From: an uncultured Coriobacteriaceae bacterium
GTDB lineage: Bacteria; Actinomycetota; Coriobacteriia; Coriobacteriales; Atopobiaceae
Length of the DNA: 64,000 bases
Assembly (NCBI GenBank): GCA_902803315.1
Contig: CADCPM010000023.1
Coordinates: 1 to 64,000 of the forward strand
Direction: 5' to 3'
Shown: positions 50,868-58,782 of the stretch, one piece after another
Layout: each line of letters opens with the position of its first letter
How positions within the stretch are numbered: the first letter of the stretch is position 1
Translations under genes and position numbers: made by a program
The notes under the pieces: generated by a model
Seen by the model: the letters and a program-made list of their open reading frames with translations, nothing else
Told to the model about the DNA's origin: nothing
Databases searched by the model: none

Positions 50868-52409
50868 CTATTCAGATCCTCTCAGGAAGCAGTCGCGGTA
50901 CCAAACTAGAAACACATAGATAGCGTAGAGTATTTTCCACAAGACGTCGTTTCCGTTTAGGAAAGAATTCCAATAGCGCCGAATTTGATTGACATCGAAA
51001 AGCAGGCTGGCATTGCTGCCAAACAGCATCGACTCGATGCCTTCGCGACGGTCTTCCTCGCGCATCCACGTGCATATGGGAACCGAGAAGCCAACCTTGG
51101 GTCGGAAGGCGATCTCTGGGGGAAGATGGTTTTGTGCGGCCTTGCGCAAGACGTACTTGTTGCAGTCACCCTTGATTCGGAACTCGGCGGGAATGCGGCA
51201 AGCCAAGTCCACCATGCGACGGTCGGCGTAGGGGAGCAGCAGCTTAAGCCCACTGGCTTGCGAGGCGGCATTTGCGCCAAGGAGGATGTCACCCTCGAGC
51301 CATAAGGCGCAGTCTATTGCCTGGAGCCTGCTGAGGTGTTCCCAAGACTCGGTTGCCTTGTAAATACCCTTGACCAGGTCCTCTGCTGGATAGGGATGTT
51401 CCAACCCGAGCAGGCTCTGGGCGGCGTTTTGGTCCATGACCCCGGAACACCCAAAGTGCCACGGGCCTCCGGTGTGTCCGAGTTCAGCCGCCCTGCGGTA
51501 GATGTGATACCCGGCAAAGAGCTCGTCGGCGCCCTCTCCCGAAAGGCAGCACGTGCCGTCGCGCACAACCCGTTCGCACCCAAGCAACAAGGCGACCGTC
51601 GAGGCATCCGCCGTGGGTAAGCCGGCTGCATGCACGAGGCGTGGAATCGCATCGAAGAACATGTCCGAGGCGACTTTGGTCTCCAGGAACTCGACGCCCA
51701 GGCCGCTTGCCGTCTGTGCCGCAAGCGGTGCCTCGCTGCGCTCGCCTTCGTCGTAGCCAATGCCATAGGCATGTCGTGCGCCCGAGAGCGCCAGTAGGTA
51801 CGACGAATCCACGCCGCCCGAGAGGAAGGAGCAGGAACCACCGGACTCAAGCGCCTCTGCGTCGTCTGCCAGTATGTCTTTGAGCGTCTGCTCGACGTCG
51901 TGTACCCATTGCTCCTCGGTGCGGGAGAAGTCGGGTTCAAACGTGAGGGAGTAGTAGGCCTCAACGTGGCACTCTTTTCCGTCGAAGACCAGGTAGTGGC
52001 CAGGCGTCAGCTTTTTGACCCCCGCATAGAGGGTCTTCTCGCCTGCGGGATAGCCGAGCATGAGATAGTGCTGCAGTGCCTCGCGATCGATGCCCTCCCG
52101 TGTTCGTCCCTCTCTGATAACGTCGCCTATGTTGCTGCCGTAGCAAAACGTGCCGTCTGGGTCGTGGCGGTAATAGAATGGTTTCAACCCGAGGGGGTCG
52201 CGTGTGCAGAAGAGCTCATCGCGTTCCTCGTCGTGGATGACAAGGGCGAAGGAGCCAAAGAGGTGGTTGCCAATGTTGTGGCCCCACCTGGCATACGCGG
52301 CTTCCAGGATCTCATGCTCGGCATCCTGTGGGCATGACGGCTGGACGCGAAGCTCCTCGCACAGTTGCGCCTGGTTCCGAATGTATCCGTCGAACAGACA
52401 AATCCTCAT
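50868..52409 (-). CDS. AsnB-like asparagine synthase family protein lacking the catalytic Cys end
   Basis: This 513-residue protein is an asparagine synthase B homologue. The C-terminal synthetase domain is complete, with the pyrophosphatase loop SFLSGGVDSSYLLALSG, CLSGEGADELFAGYHIYRR and a late KYVLRKAAQNHLPPEI. The N-terminal glutaminase domain begins only at CLFDGYIRNQAQLCEEL, which corresponds to the NGEIYN segment some 65 residues inside normal AsnB. The MCGI end with the glutaminase Cys and the HRGPD motif are absent, and no frame upstream supplies them. It may use free ammonia. Beside cell-wall genes it may amidate a peptidoglycan precursor. Confidence 0.75.
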   Translation of the reverse strand: MRICLFDGYIRNQAQLCEELRVQPSCPQDAEHEILEAAYARWGHNIGNHLFGSFALVIHDEERDELFCTRDPLGLKPFYYRHDPDGTFCYGSNIGDVIREGRTREGIDREALQHYLMLGYPAGEKTLYAGVKKLTPGHYLVFDGKECHVEAYYSLTFEPDFSRTEEQWVHDVEQTLKDILADDAEALESGGSCSFLSGGVDSSYLLALSGARHAYGIGYDEGERSEAPLAAQTASGLGVEFLETKVASDMFFDAIPRLVHAAGLPTADASTVALLLGCERVVRDGTCCLSGEGADELFAGYHIYRRAAELGHTGGPWHFGCSGVMDQNAAQSLLGLEHPYPAEDLVKGIYKATESWEHLSRLQAIDCALWLEGDILLGANAASQASGLKLLLPYADRRMVDLACRIPAEFRIKGDCNKYVLRKAAQNHLPPEIAFRPKVGFSVPICTWMREEDRREGIESMLFGSNASLLFDVNQIRRYWNSFLNGNDVLWKILYAIYVFLVWYRDCFLRGSE

Positions 52410-52530
52410 CCTTGGCCTCCGAGTCTCTCGCAGACGCTCGACGCGTTTTCCGCCCTTGCAGGATAGCGCAATGCGAGGTCGAATCTGTTGGGAGGGCGGG
52501 ATAATCCGCTTGCGCTTACGCGCTTCCGAT

Positions 52531-52562
52531 GAGCTGACAAGGGGACAGGTCACTTGTCAGCT
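52531..52562. repeat. GACAAGGGGACAGGTCACTTGTC dyad
   Basis: AGCTGACAAGGGGACAGGTC followed by ACTTGTCAGCT is the inverse orientation of the dyads at 40033 and 48355. It lies in the 209-base divergent gap between the AsnB-like and arylsulfotransferase genes, near where both promoters should be. Confidence 0.85.
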
Positions 52563-52618
52563 TATTGTAAACTAGTCATAGGAAAGTGCTTCCGTCCGCC
52601 CTCGGTCAAAGGTGTCCC

Positions 52619-53863
52619 ATGAAACGAAATCCTGCAATCACACTGTTCTTGTCACTTTTTGTCGCGGCCCTTCTCTTTGGTTGCAGCACGAATCCTGCGC
52701 AGTCCTCGGTTACCAGCCCCTCATCGTCGCAGCAGGGCGCATCTGAGTCCGTTGTGGCCAAGGGGCTGCCCGCCATTCACGTAGAGGGCTCGACGGATTT
52801 GCCTGGCAACTTCTACCTCTCGTGGGTGTACAGCCGCGACATAGCGATGCTCGACGGAAAGGGAAACATCGTCTGGTCCAAGCATGAGGATCAGCCTGCC
52901 GAGGGTCTTACCACGGGTTGGTGGGACTTCAAGAAGCACGTCGTGGATGGCAAGACGTATTACAGCTACCACGACCAGACCGGCGCCTACGACAGCTACG
53001 GCCTTACCGGCTACGCACCCGGCGAGCGCGTGATTCTGGACGAGAACTTCAACGAGGTCAAGCGCATCAAGTTTGAGGCATCCGACGTCGTAGCCAAAGG
53101 TGACCCGCTCGACGGGCACGACTTCTTGATGATTGACCTCGATCACTACATCTTGTCGGGCTACATCCACGAGGAGGTCCACAACGTGCCGGGCCACGAG
53201 AGCGGCTCGAAGGTCGTGTACTCGTACTTGCAGGAGGTTAAGGACGGCAAGGTGGTGTGGGACTGGCGCAGTGCCGACTATCCCGAGCTGTATGGCCTTA
53301 CGGTTACCGACGGCACGCCCGATGCAAACGACTACTCCAACCAACAGACGGACGCGCCCGACATCATGCACTTCAACGCCATGCGACTGGACGACAACGG
53401 CAACCTCGTGTGCTCGTTCCGAAACCTGAGTACCGTCCTCTGTTTGGACCGCACGAAGGACAAGGACCAAATACTGTGGAAGCTGTCGGGCGGAGCCGAC
53501 GAGTTTGGCCTTGCCGACTACCAAAAGAGTTCTTGTCAGCACTACGTTACCGTGGACGGCAACAGAGTCACCGTGTACGACAACGGGAACAAGAACCAGC
53601 TCTCGCGCGTGGTTACCTGGCAGGTTGACGCATCGGCCAAGAAAGCCGAAACCGTTGACATCCACAGCTTCAACAACAAGTTCTCGACTGCCTGCGGCTC
53701 CGCTCAGCGCGTGGACGGGAGCCTCTACGTCGTTAGCTTTGGCGCCGCCACGAAGGACAACGAGTACATGGCCGTAATCGACTTCGCAACCGGCGAGAAG
53801 CTGCTGAGCGTGAAGCTCGACAACCCCCAGGACTTTACCTATCGCTGTACGTACTTTGAGTAG
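52619..53863 (+). CDS. Arylsulfotransferase-family lipoprotein (ASST)
   Basis: These 414 residues start with a lipoprotein signal (LFLSLFVAALLFGC). The rest is a beta-propeller-like arylsulfotransferase (ASST/Arylsulfotran_2): MLDGKGNIVWSKHEDQPAEG, LDGHDFLMIDLDHYILSGY, DIMHFNAMRLDDNGNLVCSF and SSCQHYVTVDG, with the several histidines that form the PAPS-independent active site. It would move sulfate between phenolic compounds at the cell surface; gut anaerobes use such enzymes on aryl sulfates. No DsbA/DsbB-type partner is seen next to it. Confidence 0.8.
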   Translation: MKRNPAITLFLSLFVAALLFGCSTNPAQSSVTSPSSSQQGASESVVAKGLPAIHVEGSTDLPGNFYLSWVYSRDIAMLDGKGNIVWSKHEDQPAEGLTTGWWDFKKHVVDGKTYYSYHDQTGAYDSYGLTGYAPGERVILDENFNEVKRIKFEASDVVAKGDPLDGHDFLMIDLDHYILSGYIHEEVHNVPGHESGSKVVYSYLQEVKDGKVVWDWRSADYPELYGLTVTDGTPDANDYSNQQTDAPDIMHFNAMRLDDNGNLVCSFRNLSTVLCLDRTKDKDQILWKLSGGADEFGLADYQKSSCQHYVTVDGNRVTVYDNGNKNQLSRVVTWQVDASAKKAETVDIHSFNNKFSTACGSAQRVDGSLYVVSFGAATKDNEYMAVIDFATGEKLLSVKLDNPQDFTYRCTYFE

Positions 53864-54004
53864 ACCGTTCGCTTTGTGCTTGGCCAGTATTGGCGCTGCG
53901 GCGCAAGCCGGGACGTTACGGCCGTGGGCTCGTGCGATGAAGGTTTCTGAATTTTATGGAATTTGGGTTTCCTGGGTTGAGATTCGTGTCTCGACAACCA
54001 ATTC

Positions 54005-54052
54005 GTCGAATATTCGACAACTATTGCGTCGAATATTCGACGATGCTAATAT
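54005..54052 (+). promoter_or_regulatory. Promoter with twin GTCGAATATTCGAC operators upstream of the AlbA_2 gene
   Basis: GTCGAATATTCGAC, a perfect 14 bp palindrome, occurs at 54005-54018 and again at 54028-54041, with centres 23 bp apart (about two helical turns). The -35 box TTGCGT (54024-54029) and the -10 box TAATAT (54047-54052) are 17 bp apart, and the second palindrome fills the -35/-10 interval. A repressor bound there would block RNA polymerase. A half site (TCTCGACAA) lies just upstream. Confidence 0.75.
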
Positions 54053-54083
54053 CGAGATATGAAATCGTTCAAAGGAGGTCCTT

Positions 54084-55562
54084 ATGGCGCTGCCCATATC
54101 GGTTGACCGTCTTTTGCATGGCGATGTTGTGGAGTCAACCCGCATCGAGCTTAAGGGCGGCTTCAACCCCAATCCGATCATGCACTCTATCTGCGCATTC
54201 GCGAACGACATAGACAACATAGGCGGGGGATACGTCGTCGTTGGAGTCGATGAGCAGGACGGTCGACCCGTTTTCCCCCCGCGCGGAATCGACGGGCCCG
54301 CAATCGATGCCACGCTCCAACAGCTCCACAATCTCTGCCATCTTATAGAGCCCCTGTACCAACCCATCGTGGAGCCCGTTCAGGTTCAGGGGGCATGGAT
54401 CATAGTCATTTGGGTGCCAGGGGGGTACGGACGTCCTTACAAGGTGCCGAAGGACGTCCAGGCAAAGGATAAGAGCAACAAGCGTTATTACATCCGAAAG
54501 TTCTCCAGCACCGTCATAGCCTCCCCGGACGAGGAGAAGGAACTCTTCTATATCTCCTCCTCTATTCCCTTCGACGACCAGCCAAACCTAGCCGCATGTG
54601 TCGAAGACCTCAGCCGCCCTCTTATGCGCGAACATCTGCGAGAGGTGGGGAGCGACCTCTATGCGCAATCCGAGGGCATGGATACCGTGGACATCGCGCG
54701 CGACATGCAGCTGGTCTCTGGCCCACCAGAAGGACTGCGCCCACGAAACGTGGGCATCCTCATGTTCAGCGAACGCATTGAGTCGTATTTCCGCTATGCT
54801 CGCATCGAGGTCGTGGACCTTCCCGATCCAACAGGCGACGGGATGACGGAGCAGGTGTTCAGGGGTCCCATCCAGCATCAGCTCACGTCAGCGCTCTCCT
54901 TTATTGGTGGTCACGTCATCCAAAGGCGCACCTTCAAACACGACAACACGCCAGTGGCCGAGGTAGTGGCGAACTACCCGTACGCCGCAGTAGAGGAGTT
55001 GCTCTCCAACGCCGTTTACCACCGCTCATACCAGATTGCAGAGCCCATTACCGTGCGCATTACCCCGGAGGCGATGGAGATCACAAGCTTTCCCGGTCTC
55101 GACCGCAGCATCACGCAGGAGAGGATTGACGCTTTCGACCTGCGCTGTGACCGCTACCGCAACAGGAGGGTCGGAGACTTCCTTAAGGAGCTGGGCCTTT
55201 CCGAGGGCAGGAACACAGGGTTTCCGAAGGCGCTCGCGGCGCTCGACGCAAACGGGTCCGCGCGACCGACGTTCAGAATGGACAAAAACAGAGGGTTCTT
55301 GACGGTGCGACTCGAGGTCCATCCCGCGTTTGCTCCGCAACTCCGTGCGCTCAGCCAGAAGGAGGCCGAGTATCGTGACCGTGTGGCCGAGGCACTTGCA
55401 TCGGGACCGCTCTCGCTCTCGGAGCTATCGCGCTCCCTGGGCTACAAAGCCATTCCCAAGCGCCTCACCACAGCACTCGACCGCATGGTTGCGGAGGGTC
55501 AGGTCGCGCGTGTTGCAACAGGTGGTGCGCGCTCCAAGCTCGCCCTTGTTGCTAAGACATAG
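54084..55562 (+). CDS. AlbA_2/Schlafen-type DNA-binding protein with ATPase-like and winged-helix domains
   Basis: The protein has 492 residues. The N-terminal AlbA_2 domain (about 12-130; ESTRIELKGGFNPN, NIGGGYVVVGVDEQDGRPVF) is followed by the ATP-binding C-terminal region common to these proteins (about 270-400; AVEELLSNAVYHRSYQ, EPITVRITPEAMEITSFPG, GDFLKELGLSEGRNTGFP). A last winged helix (about 440-490; SLSELSRSLGYKAIPKRLTT) may bind DNA. Members are transcription regulators or defence-linked proteins. A strong AAAGGAGG site precedes it, and its promoter has twin palindromes, suggesting autoregulation. It stands alone. Confidence 0.8.
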   Translation: MALPISVDRLLHGDVVESTRIELKGGFNPNPIMHSICAFANDIDNIGGGYVVVGVDEQDGRPVFPPRGIDGPAIDATLQQLHNLCHLIEPLYQPIVEPVQVQGAWIIVIWVPGGYGRPYKVPKDVQAKDKSNKRYYIRKFSSTVIASPDEEKELFYISSSIPFDDQPNLAACVEDLSRPLMREHLREVGSDLYAQSEGMDTVDIARDMQLVSGPPEGLRPRNVGILMFSERIESYFRYARIEVVDLPDPTGDGMTEQVFRGPIQHQLTSALSFIGGHVIQRRTFKHDNTPVAEVVANYPYAAVEELLSNAVYHRSYQIAEPITVRITPEAMEITSFPGLDRSITQERIDAFDLRCDRYRNRRVGDFLKELGLSEGRNTGFPKALAALDANGSARPTFRMDKNRGFLTVRLEVHPAFAPQLRALSQKEAEYRDRVAEALASGPLSLSELSRSLGYKAIPKRLTTALDRMVAEGQVARVATGGARSKLALVAKT

Positions 55563-55862
55563 AAGTGTCTGGTTCTTGGCTATTGATGCGTTACAGACGA
55601 AATGCTCATCGGGTACCCAGCAGGGATCGACGTAATTCGAGATGGGGAAGCCCCTCGTCTGAAGGGTTCGTGGGTTAACCTGTTGGTATATGCAAAGCAT
55701 ACCTTATAGGTGGTTGGGTTGTTCGCGAATGAGGACCAGTGGGCGCAACTCTGTTGCAAGTCTGCCTTGCTAAGAGATGGCTTGGATTGAATAATGGTCG
55801 TTGAGTAACGGGCTGGCGCGACGATGGCCATGCCAGAGCAATGAGAACGGAGATCTTTTACC
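55563..55862. other. Intergenic region upstream of the exported glucosidase
   Basis: In these 300 bases I see no credible gene. There is a short hairpin (GGGGAAGCCCC) near 55645 and an imperfect dyad GGTATATGC-AAA-GCATACC at 55685-55703 that might be an operator for the glucosidase gene. No clear promoter boxes stand out. Confidence 0.35.
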
Positions 55863-57683
55863 ATGAACGAGCATACGAACGTCACACGCAGAGGCTTCTT
55901 GTTGGCATCCGCAGCGAGCGCACTGACTCTTGTTGGCTGCGCCGCAGGGTCCAAGAATCAGTCGTCCGTTACTGCGGATGCGACTGCAACGAAAACGACG
56001 ACATCTGTGGAGGACCTGCCGTGGTGGAAGAAGACTATCGTCTACGAGGCCTATCCAAAGAGCTTCATGAGCTCAAAGGGTGCCGAGACGGGTGACATCG
56101 CTGGAGTGACGAGTCGTCTTGACTATCTTAAGGAGCTGGGCGTCGGTGCCATATGGCTTACGCCGGTGTTCGTTTCGCCGATGGCCGACAATGGGTATGA
56201 CGTTGCCGACTACTACAACATTGATCCGTCGTTCGGCACCATGGAGGACATGGACGAGCTCATGGCAAGGGCTGCCGACCGTGGCATTAAGATTGTGCTG
56301 GATATGGTGGTAAACCATACCTCCAACAAGAACGCCTGGTTCGTTGAGTCAAGCTCCAGCAAAAACAACAGCAAGGCCGACTGGTACATTTGGCGCGATC
56401 CCGCGAAGGACGGTGGGGCTCCCAACAACTGGCGCGGCATCTTTGGCGGGAGCGCGTGGACCTACGTCGAGGCGCGCGGTCAGTACTACCTGCATACCTT
56501 CCTGCCCGAGCAACCGGACTTGAACTGGGACAACCCAGAGGTGCGAAAGGAGGTTGCCAACGTCTTCAACTTCTGGCGCAACAAGGGTGCGGGCGGTTTC
56601 CGCATCGATGCGGTGACCTACATCAAGAAGCCCGACGGCCTGCCCGATGGCAAGGCTGAGTCCGATGGCCTTGCGCCCATTCACGACGCCACAGCCAACA
56701 CAAAGGGTATCTTGGACTACCTGCACGAGCTGCGAAACAACACTGTCGCGGGCACGGACTGCTTCATGGTGGGCGAGGCCAACGGTGTCGATGCTTCCGA
56801 GCTTCCTGACTGGGTGGGCGAGAACGGCGTCTTTGACATGGTCTTTGAGTTTAGCCATATGGACTTGGACGGCCACGACGCGAGTTGGATCGACGCTCAT
56901 GACTGGGAGCTCGTGGCGCTCAAGGACGCCCTTTCGGCCACCCAGGCAAACACCGCAACTGATGGCTGGTGTCCGACCTTCTTCGAGAATCACGACCAGC
57001 CGCGCTGCGTAGTCAACTTCTTCCCCGAGGGCAGCAATACCGACCTGGCGGCCAAGTGCATGGCTACCGTGCAGTTGGGTCTGCGTGGCACCCCGTTTGT
57101 GTATGAGGGCCAGGAACTGGGCTTTTCCAACGTTGCCTGGCCGTCTATTGACTACTACAACGACCCTTCGAGCCATAACCAGTACGAATCGGCGCTTGCG
57201 AAGGGCCATACGCAGGAAGAGGCACTTGCATGCGTCCACAGATACAGTCGCGACAACGCCCGTACGCCCATGCAGTGGGACGCTTCTAGCAACGCTGGCT
57301 TTACGACGGCACCGAAGACTTGGCTGCCGGTGCACGACGATTATCGGAATCAAAACGCCGCGGGTGAGTCCGAGCAGGAAAATAGCGTGCTTAATTACTT
57401 CCGCGCCATGGCAAAGCTGCGCGGGAGCAATGACGTCCTGCTGGCCGGTAGTTACGAGGAAGTGGCACACGGCCATAAGCAGATCTATGCCTACGTGCGC
57501 GAGCTCAACGGCAAGAAGGTGCTGGTGATGGGCAACTTCACTAATGAGGAGGCGCCTCTGGGAGAGCTTGCCAGCCAGGTGTCCGATGCGACCACGGTGC
57601 TCATGGACACCTACGACGACAAGCCCGCCGCCACCAGCGCATTGCGTCCGCTGGAAGCTCGCGTCTGCGAGCTGCGCCCATAG
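55863..57683 (+). CDS. Tat-exported GH13 alpha-glucosidase lipoprotein
   Basis: The protein has 606 residues. The N-terminus has a twin-arginine signal (NVTRRGFLLASAASALTLVG) and lipobox Cys. The GH13 barrel follows with DNGYDVADYYNIDPSFGT, LDMVVNHTS, GGFRIDAVTYI (nucleophile Asp), CFMVGEAN (acid/base Glu) and FFENHDQPR (third Asp). NARTPMQWD and the overall order are those of oligo-1,6-glucosidase/trehalulose hydrolase-like enzymes (GH13 subfamilies 23/31). Most relatives are cytoplasmic; this one is a surface enzyme cutting alpha-glucosides outside the cell. No transporter lies next to it. Confidence 0.88.
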   Translation: MNEHTNVTRRGFLLASAASALTLVGCAAGSKNQSSVTADATATKTTTSVEDLPWWKKTIVYEAYPKSFMSSKGAETGDIAGVTSRLDYLKELGVGAIWLTPVFVSPMADNGYDVADYYNIDPSFGTMEDMDELMARAADRGIKIVLDMVVNHTSNKNAWFVESSSSKNNSKADWYIWRDPAKDGGAPNNWRGIFGGSAWTYVEARGQYYLHTFLPEQPDLNWDNPEVRKEVANVFNFWRNKGAGGFRIDAVTYIKKPDGLPDGKAESDGLAPIHDATANTKGILDYLHELRNNTVAGTDCFMVGEANGVDASELPDWVGENGVFDMVFEFSHMDLDGHDASWIDAHDWELVALKDALSATQANTATDGWCPTFFENHDQPRCVVNFFPEGSNTDLAAKCMATVQLGLRGTPFVYEGQELGFSNVAWPSIDYYNDPSSHNQYESALAKGHTQEEALACVHRYSRDNARTPMQWDASSNAGFTTAPKTWLPVHDDYRNQNAAGESEQENSVLNYFRAMAKLRGSNDVLLAGSYEEVAHGHKQIYAYVRELNGKKVLVMGNFTNEEAPLGELASQVSDATTVLMDTYDDKPAATSALRPLEARVCELRP

Positions 57684-57709
57684 GGGGACGCTCCTTCGGG
57701 TACGTCGTA

Positions 57710-57788
57710 GCCTGACTAAGGGACAGTCCCCAAGTTTGGGTTGGGAAAACCCAAACTTGGGGACTGTCCCTTAGTCAGGCTCGTTTTT
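57710..57788 (+). terminator. Intrinsic terminator built from a GGGGACAG-family palindrome
   Basis: Perfect 33-nt arms (57710-57742 and 57748-57780) pair around GGGAA. They contain GGGACAGTCCCC and AAGTTTGGGTT. The stem is followed directly by TCGTTTTTT, so on the plus strand it is a strong terminator for the glucosidase gene. It is the clearest case of a family (i) element with termination ability. Confidence 0.85.
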
Positions 57789-57792
57789 TATC

Positions 57793-57820
57793 TTGTCTTA
57801 TTGTTTGTATCTGCTATGTG
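57793..57820 (+). promoter_or_regulatory. Possible promoter of the leader-Hint gene
   Basis: TTGTCT (57793-57798) and TATGTG (57815-57820) are spaced 16 bp, right after the terminator of the upstream gene and about 110 bases before the start. The match to consensus is modest. Confidence 0.4.
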
Positions 57821-57928
57821 AAGGGTGGCCGAACTGCGCGTCTGCTGAGATAGGCGGGTCGCTCGTGCGTAGTCATCTACAACCTGATAGGAGCCGAACC
57901 AAAGGAGAAGACCATAGCCACCAGGAAA

Positions 57929-58564
57929 ATGAATGCCCAAACCACTAACTTCGACACCACCCCCAAGACGACCATCAACCCGACCGCTACCGCCACCGAA
58001 CTCAGCGGTGAGTCCCTGGACAAGGTGTCCGGCGGGAACGACCCCTCGTATGACCCCTCTGGATCTTGCCTCACGCCCGACACAAAGATTACCCTTGCCG
58101 ACGGTAGCTCCAAGCGTGTCGACAAGCTGACCGACGACGACATCCTGCTCGTTTGGGACTTCGACGCAGGCGCCCTCGCCAGCGCTCCCATCACGTTCTT
58201 CTACCGCGTACACGAGGAGGCTGAGGTCCTGCGCGTGAGCTTCTCGGATGGCACGAGCGTGGGCGTTGTGGACGAGCGCGTGTTCTTCGATCTAACCGAC
58301 CGCAAGTACGTGGCCATAAACAGCGCCGACCAGGAGAGCGAGCTCGCGGGCCATGCCTTCGCAAAGCTCGTGGACGGGCGCATCGAGGAGGTTACCCTCA
58401 CCTCCATTTGCCCGGATGGCACGACCGACAGCTACTACAGCCCCGTGTTGGAGGCTCACTTCAACTGCTTCGCCGAGGGCATGCTGAGCATGTCGGGCTT
58501 CCTCAAGGGCTTCTACAACGTCTTCGACCTCGAAGAGGGCGCGCTCCGCTATGACGCCGCATAG
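57929..58564 (+). CDS. Double-glycine leader peptide fused to a Hint (intein/hedgehog-like) domain
   Basis: The protein has 211 residues. The first 36 end in ATELSGESLDKVSGG, the classic double-glycine leader of class II bacteriocins and related peptides, which is cut by C39-peptidase ABC exporters. After a short spacer, Cys47 opens a Hint-type domain: GSCLTPDTKITLADGSSKRV, DKLTDDDILLVWD, VLRVSFSDGTSVGV, and near the end EAHFNCFAEGML. The usual block B T-x-x-H is missing (VVDERVFFD), and no His-Asn pair ends the domain, so self-cleavage may be impaired. No exporter or peptidase is adjacent. The ATG at 57929 has a weak site; AAAGGAG lies 6 nt before an in-frame ATA at 57914. Confidence 0.75.
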   Translation: MNAQTTNFDTTPKTTINPTATATELSGESLDKVSGGNDPSYDPSGSCLTPDTKITLADGSSKRVDKLTDDDILLVWDFDAGALASAPITFFYRVHEEAEVLRVSFSDGTSVGVVDERVFFDLTDRKYVAINSADQESELAGHAFAKLVDGRIEEVTLTSICPDGTTDSYYSPVLEAHFNCFAEGMLSMSGFLKGFYNVFDLEEGALRYDAA

Positions 58565-58575
58565 GTGCCTGTGGC

Positions 58576-58600
58576 TAGGCTGGGGGTGGTCCTCAGCCTA
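58576..58600 (+). terminator. Hairpin after the leader-Hint gene
   Basis: TAGGCTG (58576-58582) and CAGCCTA (58594-58600) pair eleven bases after the stop. There is no T run after it, so termination ability is uncertain. Confidence 0.45.
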
Positions 58601-58604
58601 ACCT

Positions 58605-58651
58605 GTGACGGGGGACGTTTCTGTTGCGTGACAGAAACGTCCCCCTGCCAC
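58605..58651. repeat. GGGGGACGTTTCTGT palindrome
   Basis: GTGACGGGGGACGTTTCTGT pairs with ACAGAAACGTCCCCCTGCCAC around TGCGTG. It resembles the GGGGACAG dyads in layout (a GGGGGAC start and a variable inner arm) but has a different inner sequence. Confidence 0.75.
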
Positions 58652-58782
58652 AATGGGAGCTGTCGCCGATTTGTTGTTCCGAGCAGCTGGTTCTGACGTA
58701 AATTGTCGTAAGTGTTTTATCTACGAGCGACCGCCAGCAAGTGTAGCGTCGCTCGGGTTTCGTCTGAGGAAGGTGAGCTGTT

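Noticed and set aside
50868-52409. Lasso-peptide cyclase
   Set aside because: No precursor peptide, B1/B2 protease or exporter lies nearby. The neighbours are cell-wall genes, so it is kept only as an alternative.
57929-58564. Ordinary class II bacteriocin
   Set aside because: The segment after the double glycine is about 175 residues with a Hint-type pattern, far larger than a bacteriocin core, and there is no immunity gene.
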